A DNA stretch of 35,659 nt from a virus, in the IMG/VR virus record IMGVR_UViG_3300009159_005922, positions 1 to 35,659 of that record; one strand, written 5' to 3'. Made by a program: the position numbers and the translations under genes. Positions 30,423-35,659 of the stretch are shown here, piece after piece (within the stretch, counting starts at the first letter, position 1; each line of letters opens with the position of its first letter). The notes below the pieces were generated by a model. The model did no database searches, was not told the origin of the DNA, and saw only the letters and a program-made list of their open reading frames with translations.

Positions 30423-31112
30423 ATGGATAAAAATTTATGGGTTTTTGGTGATTCGTTTACTTCATCGTTTAAATTACAAAAAGAAGGTAAAGTTTCGTAT
30501 GATTATGTAAAATACAAAGGGTACCCACCGAAAGTTTTTTCTGAAATTATAAGTGAAACCATCAATATAAACTTAATTGATAAATCTATTGCGGGAACAT
30601 GTAATCAAACAATATTTCATTGGTTTGTTGATAATATAAATCGAATAAATGATGGTGATATTGTTATTTTTGGTTGGACCCAAAATATGAGATTTAATGC
30701 TGCAACAAAAGATAATAGACTTTTTCCTATTTTAATTGGCGGTGCAAATGAAAAAGTTTACAATTTTATTGATGTTTCATTTGAATCATTAGTTGATTTA
30801 TCAATGAATAGATTAAAATATTCAGTTTTTTGGACTGAGGTTACCGACTACATTAAGGTCATTAATCATATTTTAAAAAATAATTTGGTTTACCATTGGA
30901 CATGGGTCGACCCATCTAACGATTATCAATTAGATAATGATGATTACCAAAAAGAATTTTATGATTTTTTAATTCCGTTTAAAAAACGTCCTTCTATTAC
31001 AATTGAAACCAATAATCTTGTTGATGATTTTCATTGGGGGGAAGAGGCTCATAAAGATTTTGCGATTGAAATTTTAAAATATATCGAATTAAATAAAAAT
31101 TTTAATAAATAG
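30423..31112 (+). CDS. SGNH/GDSL-like hydrolase-fold protein
   Basis: A 229-residue protein with SGNH block I, WVFGDSFTSSF (6-16, catalytic Ser in GDS); block II-like Gly in KSIAGTCNQTIF; block III-like Asn in FGWTQNMRF; and block V-like D-x-x-H in VDDFHWGEEAH near the C-terminus. Such enzymes deacylate or deacetylate glycans or lipids. The pattern also occurs in phage proteins of unknown substrate. It follows the ClpC-like gene by 11 bases and probably shares its transcript. There is no signal peptide, so it is cytosolic or virion-bound. Confidence 0.7.
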   Translation: MDKNLWVFGDSFTSSFKLQKEGKVSYDYVKYKGYPPKVFSEIISETININLIDKSIAGTCNQTIFHWFVDNINRINDGDIVIFGWTQNMRFNAATKDNRLFPILIGGANEKVYNFIDVSFESLVDLSMNRLKYSVFWTEVTDYIKVINHILKNNLVYHWTWVDPSNDYQLDNDDYQKEFYDFLIPFKKRPSITIETNNLVDDFHWGEEAHKDFAIEILKYIELNKNFNK

Positions 31113-31142
31113 TTGACTTTTTAGTAAAGTTATATATATTTA
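31113..31142 (+). promoter_or_regulatory. promoter for candidate small RNA
   Basis: TTG at 31113-31115, a 19-base spacer, and TATATTTA at 31135-31142 (7/8 to TAnnTTTG). This also contains an exact TATTTATA at 31137-31144. No gene follows until 31292, but a structured, terminated RNA would. Confidence 0.45.
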
Positions 31143-31149
31143 TATCACT

Positions 31150-31247
31150 ATAGGTTCTCTTTGTCGATAACCTTTTCGTTTCTTAAATTAAGTGGGGTTG
31201 AACCCACCGAAAGACCTTAAACCCCGACATCTCGTTGGGGTTTTTTT
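31150..31247 (+). ncRNA. candidate structured small RNA (about 98 nt)
   Basis: Between the SGNH gene and the lipoprotein gene there is no convincing ORF. A promoter-like element (31113-31142) and a terminator (31220-31247) frame about 98 bases. Three hairpins are visible: AGGTT/AACCT at 31152-31173 with an inner TC/GA extension, GTGGG/CCCAC at 31192-31207, and the terminator stem AACCCC/GGGGTT at 31220-31242. It is not a tRNA: there is no T-arm or acceptor stem. A simple 3' UTR and terminator of the upstream gene is the alternative. The call rests on structure and context only. Confidence 0.4.
31220..31247 (+). terminator. intrinsic terminator before lipoprotein gene
   Basis: AACCCC (31220-31225) pairs with GGGGTT (31237-31242), with extra GA/TC pairing inside, and is followed by a run of T (31241-31247). 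It closes the SGNH transcript or the candidate small RNA. Confidence 0.75.
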
Positions 31248-31253
31248 ATGGAA

Positions 31254-31285
31254 TTTGGTTTTATCGTTAAACTTTCGTATATTTA
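31254..31285 (+). promoter_or_regulatory. Bacteroidota-type promoter for lipoprotein gene
   Basis: TTTG (31254-31257), a 20-base spacer and TATATTTA (31278-31285), one mismatch to TAnnTTTG, lie 6 bases upstream of the lipoprotein ATG, so the leader is extremely short. Confidence 0.5.
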
Positions 31286-31291
31286 CTATAT

Positions 31292-31483
31292 ATGAAAAAA
31301 TTAACATTTATCTTAGCTCTTGGTGTAGCACTTACACTAACAGCATGTGGTTCAGGGTCAGCCGCAACAGAAACAACGGACTCTACAATGGCTCCTGTTG
31401 CAGATACAACTGCAGTAGTTGCTGATTCAACAGTGGCACCTGTAACAGGTGGTGAAGTAAAAACTGAAATACCACAAAAATAA
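31292..31483 (+). CDS. small lipoprotein
   Basis: A 63-residue protein with a classic lipoprotein signal: positively charged MKK, a hydrophobic stretch (FILALGVALTL) and lipobox L-T-A-C with the modified Cys at 19. The mature part is 45 residues, rich in Ala, Thr, Val and acidic residues, with repeated T-x-x-V-A-D/APV-like units. It has its own promoter and terminator, so it forms a single-gene unit, typical of lysogenic-conversion or superinfection-exclusion morons. A phage lipoprotein exported to the periplasm or outer membrane could block receptors. That function is inference. Confidence 0.8.
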   Translation: MKKLTFILALGVALTLTACGSGSAATETTDSTMAPVADTTAVVADSTVAPVTGGEVKTEIPQK

Positions 31484-31486
31484 GAA

Positions 31487-31520
31487 ATCGGGGTTGGTTT
31501 CATACTGACCCCAATTTTTT
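31487..31520 (+). terminator. intrinsic terminator after lipoprotein gene
   Basis: ATCGGGGTTGGT (31487-31498) pairs with ACTGACCCCAAT (31504-31515) with one mismatch and two G-T wobbles around a TTCAT loop, followed by TTTTTT. It starts 3 bases after the lipoprotein stop. Confidence 0.75.
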
Positions 31521-31537
31521 AATTCTAAATCTCTCCT

Positions 31538-31966
31538 ATGGATAGTGTAAACGAAGCTCAGGGCGAATTAATATTATTAAGAGGGTTACCTGGTTCTGGT
31601 AAATCAACGTTAGCTAAAATCATATTACAACTTAGAAGTACAGATGAACCTGAGGTTTTATCGGCTGATGATTTTTTTATCAACGAAAATAGTGAATACG
31701 ATTTTGATTCACAAAAAATAAAAGAAGCGCATAACTATTGTCAATTTAGATGTTCAGAAAGGATGAGACAACAAAAGGCAAGGATAGTTGTTGCAAATAC
31801 TTTTACTCAAGAATGGGAAATGGACGAATATTTTAAAATGGCAGAAAGGTACAATTATCGTGTTCATACGGTGGTTGTTGAAAATAGACATGGTAATGAA
31901 AATGTTCACGGAGTTCCCGAAGATAAACTTCAACAAATGAAGAATAGATTTCAAGTTAAACTTTAA
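31538..31966 (+). CDS. P-loop polynucleotide-kinase-like protein (RNA repair)
   Basis: A 142-residue P-loop kinase of the T4 Pnk / N4BP2 type. It has Walker A GLPGSGKS (16-23), SADDFF (42-47, with the catalytic-base Asp), NTFT (87-90), a lid Arg (117 in VVVENRHG), and HGVPEDKLQQMKNRF (124-138), a conserved kinase C-terminal motif. The expected reaction is 5'-OH phosphorylation of RNA or DNA ends. The 3'-phosphatase half of T4 Pnkp is absent. It overlaps the next gene by one base (TAATG) and leads into an RNA ligase operon, so end-healing for RNA repair is the likely role. No promoter was found between it and the terminator upstream. Confidence 0.85.
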   Translation: MDSVNEAQGELILLRGLPGSGKSTLAKIILQLRSTDEPEVLSADDFFINENSEYDFDSQKIKEAHNYCQFRCSERMRQQKARIVVANTFTQEWEMDEYFKMAERYNYRVHTVVVENRHGNENVHGVPEDKLQQMKNRFQVKL

Positions 31967-32208
31967 TGAGTCAATTTATTTCTTCTTATGTTAAAACAAT
32001 TAACCCAAAACCAAAGATGAAATTTCACGCTAACTTACATAGAAACCAATGGTTAATATATCCATTACCTTTTGTTTATTTTTATTTTGAAACATGTCAA
32101 CCCGATTCTCATGTATCAATTTGGAAAAACAAAATGTGTGGAGTATATTTGTCCTTTAATTGGTTGAAACATACCTACAACATCGGATTTCACAAAACAA
32201 TAAACTAA
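31966..32208 (+). CDS. small unknown protein within RNA-repair operon
   Basis: An 80-residue protein rich in aromatic residues (WLIYPLPFVYFYFETCQ; GVYLSFNWLKHTYNIGF). It is soluble-looking, with alternating beta-strands, two Cys (90s pattern absent) and no known catalytic motif. I do not recognise it. It is embedded between kinase and ligase with one-base TAATG overlaps at both ends, so its translation is coupled to both. It may be an accessory subunit, an end-binding protein or a phosphodiesterase-like factor of the repair set, by association only. Confidence 0.65.
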   Translation: MSQFISSYVKTINPKPKMKFHANLHRNQWLIYPLPFVYFYFETCQPDSHVSIWKNKMCGVYLSFNWLKHTYNIGFHKTIN

Positions 32209-33281
32209 TGTTAGAAATTTTAGAGAAATATTATACTGATGGTTTGTTGCATAAACAAACACATCCTACTAAAGATTTGACTATATGGAATTATTCTCCT
32301 AAAGTTCAATATGAGCGTCTTTGGGATGAAATAACTATTATGTGCCGTGGATTGGTTACCAATTCAAAAGGTGAGATTGTTGCAAGACCATTTAAGAAAT
32401 TTTTTAACTACGAAGAACATAAACCAGAAGAAATACCTAATGAAGATTATGTGGTCTATGAAAAGATGGATGGATCGTTAGGTATTCTTTTTAATTATGA
32501 AAATGAATGGATATTATCAACACGCGGATCCTTCACATCACAACAGGCAATTAAGGGTAAAGAAATTCTTGATAAGAAATATGATGTTAGTTCATTAAGA
32601 AAAGACAACACATATTTGTTTGAAATAATTTTCAAAGAAAACCGAATAGTAGTAAATTACGGTGATGAAGAAAAGTTAGTTTTACTTGGTGCCATTCATA
32701 CTGAAAGTGGAAATGAAGTTCCTGACAGTTCTTTATTCTTTATGCAAGAAGGTGGTTGGGAATTAGTAATGACATATAAAACATGGGGAGAAGGATATGA
32801 TTTACTTAAAGAAGAAATACAAAAGGATAGAGAGGGATATGTAATTAAATTTAAGAATGGTTTTCGTATGAAAATCAAAGGGGAAGAGTATAAAAGATTA
32901 CATAAAATATTAACCAATTTTTCATCCAAAGATATTTGGGAATTATTGAGGGATGGAAAACCTATGGATGAATTTTTAGATAGGGTACCTGATGAATTTT
33001 ACAAGTGGGTTAAACAACAAGTGAGTTCTTTTGAATATGCCAAATACAGAATTGGAGAACATTGTGGTAAGATACATGATTATTTTAGATACGGAAAATA
33101 TGGAGATGTAGACCCTGAACCAACAAAAAAAGATTTTGCATTACATTTAGAAAAATGTGATGTTGAAACATTTTATAGACCAATATTATTTGCAATGTGG
33201 GACGGAAAACCATATGAACATATTATTTGGAGAATAATGAAACCTAAATACGAAAAACCATTTAAGAAAGATGAAAATTAA
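32208..33281 (+). CDS. rnlA: T4 Rnl1-type RNA ligase
   Basis: The start at 32208 (MLEILEKYY) is chosen because its ATG overlaps the previous stop as in the other junctions; the longer start at 32160 is not needed. In the 357-residue protein the covalent nucleotidyltransferase motifs are clear: motif I EKMDGS (85-90, adenylated Lys86), TRGSF (105-109), motif IIIa LFEIIF (137-142), motif IV EGYVIKF (209-215) and motif V MKIKGEEY (221-228). The C-terminal helical part is in the size range of T4 RnlA (374). These enzymes seal 5'-PO4 and 3'-OH RNA ends, for example tRNA cut by host anticodon nucleases. It is co-operonic with a kinase and a receiver-like protein. Confidence 0.92.
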   Translation: MLEILEKYYTDGLLHKQTHPTKDLTIWNYSPKVQYERLWDEITIMCRGLVTNSKGEIVARPFKKFFNYEEHKPEEIPNEDYVVYEKMDGSLGILFNYENEWILSTRGSFTSQQAIKGKEILDKKYDVSSLRKDNTYLFEIIFKENRIVVNYGDEEKLVLLGAIHTESGNEVPDSSLFFMQEGGWELVMTYKTWGEGYDLLKEEIQKDREGYVIKFKNGFRMKIKGEEYKRLHKILTNFSSKDIWELLRDGKPMDEFLDRVPDEFYKWVKQQVSSFEYAKYRIGEHCGKIHDYFRYGKYGDVDPEPTKKDFALHLEKCDVETFYRPILFAMWDGKPYEHIIWRIMKPKYEKPFKKDEN

Positions 33282-33759
33282 TAATAAATTGAGATTATAT
33301 CTTGATGATGTAAGAACACCATTAGCTAAAGATTGGATAATTGCCCGTAATTATGATGAATTTGTGGCTGCAATTAAATTACACGGATTAGGTAATTTTG
33401 AAGTTATATCTTTAGATCATGATTTAGGTGAAGGTGCCATGATAGAATATTATACAAATGTAAAAAATAATTATATGTTGGATTATAACAACATAGAAGA
33501 AAAAACTGGTATGGATTGTTGTAGATATTTGGTTGCTGAAAGTATGAATGAAAAAATACCCTTACCTCAAATTTATATTCATTCGGCAAATCCTATTGGT
33601 AGTGCCAATATGATGGGATATATTAACAATTATTTAAAAAACTGTAGGTTACCTCAAACCTGTATAAGTGTTAAAATTGAACATACAATAGATGAACCGT
33701 TAATGTTATCCCCAGAGGCTAGAAAAGCAAAATGGGATAAATCTATGGATAACGAATAA
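33271..33759 (+). CDS. cyclic-phosphate-processing receiver-like protein (cREC)
   Basis: A 162-residue protein with a receiver-like fold. RLYLDDVRTPLAKDWIIARNYDEF (8-31) and EVISLDHDLGEG (44-55) give the acidic D-D and D-x-D-L-G pattern, and YIHSANPIGSANMMGY near the C-terminus gives the H-S-A-N-P-x-G motif. This matches the family described as a cyclic-phosphate-processing receiver domain in RNA-repair operons, proposed to open 2',3'-cyclic phosphates left by nucleases. It overlaps the ligase gene by 11 bases. Together with the kinase and ligase it would complete the set needed to heal and seal broken RNA. The family is inferred by motif. Confidence 0.8.
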   Translation: MKINNKLRLYLDDVRTPLAKDWIIARNYDEFVAAIKLHGLGNFEVISLDHDLGEGAMIEYYTNVKNNYMLDYNNIEEKTGMDCCRYLVAESMNEKIPLPQIYIHSANPIGSANMMGYINNYLKNCRLPQTCISVKIEHTIDEPLMLSPEARKAKWDKSMDNE

Positions 33760-33763
33760 ATTT

Positions 33764-33794
33764 TTTGTTGTTTTATTAAAATGTTGTAATTTTG
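33764..33794 (+). promoter_or_regulatory. Bacteroidota-type promoter upstream of small hypothetical gene
   Basis: TTTG (33764-33767), a 19-base spacer, and TAATTTTG (33787-33794), an exact match to TAnnTTTG. It begins right after the cREC stop, so the next gene at 33835 is likely a separate unit with a leader of about 34 bases. Confidence 0.6.
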
Positions 33795-33834
33795 ATGTAC
33801 GAACTAAATTAACTAACTTACTAAACACCATTTA

Positions 33835-34161
33835 ATGCGAAAAAATAAAAATGAAGAACCATTTAAGTCGTTGATAATCAAGGACAAGTATAAAAATTAC
33901 GAAGATTTTTATAGTGAGAATAAAACGTTAATTTATAAATCAATTTTAAATGTTTTTGAAGAATTTAAAACTACAAGTAAAGAAAATCTTACTTTTTATA
34001 TCTCGGCAAAAATAAAAAATGAAGAATGGGATACTGAATTTAAATTTCATAAACAAGAATCTATAATATTGAAAAGGGATTTAATTCCACATTTTGAAGA
34101 AATCGAGGATTATGAAACTTGTATTGAGATAAATAATTTATATAAAGAATTGACTTCTTAA
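33835..34161 (+). CDS. hypothetical protein
   Basis: A 108-residue, charged alpha/beta protein. FKSLIIKDKYKNYEDFY, NLTFYISAKIKNEEWDTEFKF, and LIPHFEEIEDYETCIEI are the main secondary-structure blocks. I do not recognise a family. It has its own host-like promoter at 33764-33794 and is followed by a terminator at 34219. It may be an early protein against host functions, but nothing in the sequence shows that. Confidence 0.6.
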   Translation: MRKNKNEEPFKSLIIKDKYKNYEDFYSENKTLIYKSILNVFEEFKTTSKENLTFYISAKIKNEEWDTEFKFHKQESIILKRDLIPHFEEIEDYETCIEINNLYKELTS

Positions 34162-34180
34162 AATCTAATTAATATATTAG
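34150..34180 (+). promoter_or_regulatory. promoter-like element near end of 108-aa gene
   Basis: TTG (34150-34152), a 20-base spacer and TATATTAG (34173-34180), one mismatch to TAnnTTTG. It partly overlaps the end of the preceding CDS. Downstream is only about 65 bases to a terminator, so it could make a short RNA or be chance. Confidence 0.25.
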
Positions 34181-34218
34181 TAAAGTATCAGGAGAGAGGT
34201 ACATTTATTTTTTGTCAC

Positions 34219-34251
34219 ATCCTCGAGGTTTATACTTCGGGGATTTTTTTT
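34219..34251 (+). terminator. intrinsic terminator at convergent junction
   Basis: ATCCTCGA (34219-34226) pairs with TCGGGGAT (34237-34244), including one T-G wobble, around a 10-base loop, followed by a run of eight T. Its T-tract abuts the stop codon of the minus-strand gene. Confidence 0.75.
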
Positions 34252-35656
34252 ATAATACCATTCTACTACCTATCTGAAAGTTGCTTAAAAATACGGAATA
34301 CGGTTTAGTATTACCACTTATTTTGTAATTAAACGCAAACCCAAATCTCTTACTAAGTTTATAATCAAATGCGGTTCCTAATAAGAAACCCATATGTCTA
34401 TTAACTGTCGATGCCCCTGTGACACTATTCCAAGAGATAGGTGAGAACATCGTGAACACTTGAGGTGATATTGTAAGTTTTTTTGAATAGACGTAAGGTT
34501 TGGTCCAAAATGCAATTGCAGAACTTGCCATATTATAATCAAACCCACCATTATCGTTTTTAAGAAATAAATTAATGACACCAACGTTATAACCAAATGT
34601 TCCCTTTTTAGGTGTTGGTTTAATCCAAGTATAACCCATTAAGTTCATATAGTTACCTGCCAAATATGCAAATGCTGTTCCGTATGAGTGTATTGCGTCT
34701 AATTGTCCATCTTCGGTCATTTTCATTTTTGTAATACCTCCTGTTAATATAATAGAACTTAAGTCACTATTCACTATCAATCCACCACTATAACTTACAT
34801 CACCAGCCATAGATGATTTACTAAGTCCTAATGATATAGATGCTAAAAACTTACCTCGTTCCGTTTCTGCCGTTGTTATATCTGATGCAAGTAATGTTGG
34901 ATTTGTTACTTCTTGTTTTTTCTTTTTTTCTTCTTCTTTTTTCTTTTCTTCCTCTTTCTTTTTCTCTTCCTCTTTTTTAGCTTCTTCCTTTTTTTCCTCA
35001 GTCTTTTTTTCTTCTGATTTCTTTTCTTCGGTTTTAGTTTCCTCTTTCTTTTCTTCGGTTTTAGCTTCAGTTTTCTTTTCCTCAGTTTTTTGTTCTGCGG
35101 GTTTATCCGATTTAGTTTCGGCAGGTTTAGTTTCTGTGGGTTTTGCCTCAGCAGGTTTTGCTTCCGTTGATGACGAACTACTTGATGAAGAAGATGAACC
35201 GCCACTTGCCGGAGGTGGGGATGACGAACTACTTGCAGGTGGTGGTGCCGCTGTTGGTGGGGGAGCGGCAACTACGGGTGGTGGCGGAGGAGGTGCAATG
35301 TTTATTGGTGGTGGAGTTGATGCTGCTGCGGATGCTGCCGCTCCACTTGCTGCGGATGATGCTGCCCCACTTGCCGCTCCGCTCGCTGCAGATGATGCAG
35401 CTCCACTTGCGGCTCCACTCGCCGCACTTGCCGCCGCCTTTGCGGCTGCATCTGATGCCGCTTTTGCTGCCGCGTCTGATGCAGCTTTCGCCGCGGCATC
35501 TGCGGCGGCCTTTGCGGCTGCGTCCGCCGCTGCTCTCGCCGCGGCATCTGCTGCTGCTCTTGCTGCGGCTTCCTGTGCTAATCTTATTGCGTCGTTTTGT
35601 GGACAAGGTGTTGCGAATATACTATTAACCCAAACTTGAAACGCACCACTACTCAT
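34250..35656 (-). CDS. low-complexity protein with beta-barrel-like C-terminus, possibly partial
   Basis: The 468 residues from the ATG at 35656 have a modular layout. A short N-terminal piece is followed by an Ala-rich heptad/octad repeat (27-113, units like AAADAAAK then SGAASGAAS), a Pro-rich tract (114-150), a Ser run (about 142-163), and Thr/Glu/Lys/Pro repeats (164-250) ending in a highly charged helix. The C-terminal about 210 residues form a beta-rich domain (ISLGLSKSSMAGDVSYSGGL, FGFAFNYKISG) ending in IGSRMVL. The last part resembles outer-membrane beta-barrel strands. No signal peptide is visible at this start. The frame is open at the window edge, so more N-terminal sequence may exist. 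Function is unknown; fibre-like or surface-exposed is a guess. Confidence 0.65.
   Translation of the reverse strand: MSSGAFQVWVNSIFATPCPQNDAIRLAQEAAARAAADAAARAAADAAAKAAADAAAKAASDAAAKAASDAAAKAAASAASGAASGAASSAASGAASGAASSAASGAAASAAASTPPPINIAPPPPPPVVAAPPPTAAPPPASSSSSPPPASGGSSSSSSSSSSTEAKPAEAKPTETKPAETKSDKPAEQKTEEKKTEAKTEEKKEETKTEEKKSEEKKTEEKKEEAKKEEEKKKEEEKKKEEEKKKKQEVTNPTLLASDITTAETERGKFLASISLGLSKSSMAGDVSYSGGLIVNSDLSSIILTGGITKMKMTEDGQLDAIHSYGTAFAYLAGNYMNLMGYTWIKPTPKKGTFGYNVGVINLFLKNDNGGFDYNMASSAIAFWTKPYVYSKKLTISPQVFTMFSPISWNSVTGASTVNRHMGFLLGTAFDYKLSKRFGFAFNYKISGNTKPYSVFLSNFQIGSRMVL
34962..35580. repeat. low-complexity repeat tract inside the 468-residue gene
   Basis: On the plus strand this region is a succession of GCx- and Ala-codon-like repeats with unusual high GC compared with the rest of the window, then Ser/Pro codon runs, then A/G-rich Glu-Lys codon repeats. 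The long ORFs seen on the opposite strand and other frames are shadows of these repeats. Repeats like these are prone to length variation. Confidence 0.6.
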
Positions 35657-35659
35657 GTC

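Noticed and set aside
31150-31247. tRNA gene in the 31150-31250 gap
   Set aside because: No acceptor stem, T-loop GGTTCGA or anticodon-arm geometry; the hairpins fit a terminated small RNA or UTR instead.
31192-31425. 77-residue ORF starting with GTG on the plus strand
   Set aside because: It begins inside a hairpin of the candidate RNA, crosses a terminator and the lipoprotein promoter, and overlaps the lipoprotein gene in another frame.
35136-35639. Long plus-strand ORFs (161-167 residues) opposite the repeat-rich gene
   Set aside because: They are GC-rich shadows of the Ala/Pro/Ser codon repeats, with low-complexity translations and no start context.

Overview
The window is a block of an AT-rich, T4-like tailed phage genome (myovirus type). 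The evidence is a T4-ordered head cluster: large terminase (gp17), portal (gp20), prohead protease (gp21), acidic scaffold (gp22) and major capsid protein (gp23). It is joined by a gp5-like baseplate protein and a gp55-like sigma factor. The host is probably a Bacteroidota bacterium, most likely a flavobacterium-like one. Several promoters fit the Bacteroidota pattern TTTG-N19-21-TAnnTTTG, starts lack Shine-Dalgarno sequences, and small genes such as bS21 are consistent with this. No integrase, transposase, tRNA or CRISPR array was seen.

Layout. (1) 1-5103, plus strand: dUTPase, PhoH-like ATPase, a degenerate HAD-like protein, a small unknown, two glycosyltransferases and a sigma factor. (2) 5118-10665, plus: tail/baseplate structural genes including the gp5-like OB-fold protein. 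(3) 10679-13131, plus: four proteins whose N-termini share a short motif resembling T4 capsid-targeting sequences. They include an FMN-reductase-like protein and a pterin-4a-carbinolamine dehydratase. (4) 13132-28244, minus: the capsid and packaging cluster, head-associated unknowns, a nucleotidyltransferase, two KTSC proteins and Hsp20, with a ribosomal protein bS21 gene inserted on the opposite strand. (5) 28399-34161, plus: a ClpC-like unfoldase divergent from Hsp20, an SGNH-like protein, a candidate small RNA, a small lipoprotein, and an RNA-repair operon (polynucleotide-kinase-like protein, an unknown, an Rnl1-type RNA ligase, and a cyclic-phosphate-processing receiver-like protein). (6) 34250-35656, minus: a long low-complexity protein with a beta-barrel-like C-terminus, cut by or close to the window edge.

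How the genes may work together. Two promoter classes are visible. Host-like promoters precede bS21, ClpC, the lipoprotein, an unknown and the candidate RNA. A conserved (G)TATTTATA element, always in the same orientation relative to the gene, precedes PhoH and structural genes; it is a candidate late promoter for the gp55-like sigma factor. The most interesting systems are the RNA-repair operon, the set of putative capsid-targeted proteins that may be injected with the DNA, the Hsp20/ClpC pair with twin palindromic operators, and the phage bS21 whose stop codon lies in a palindromic terminator shared with the convergent gene.
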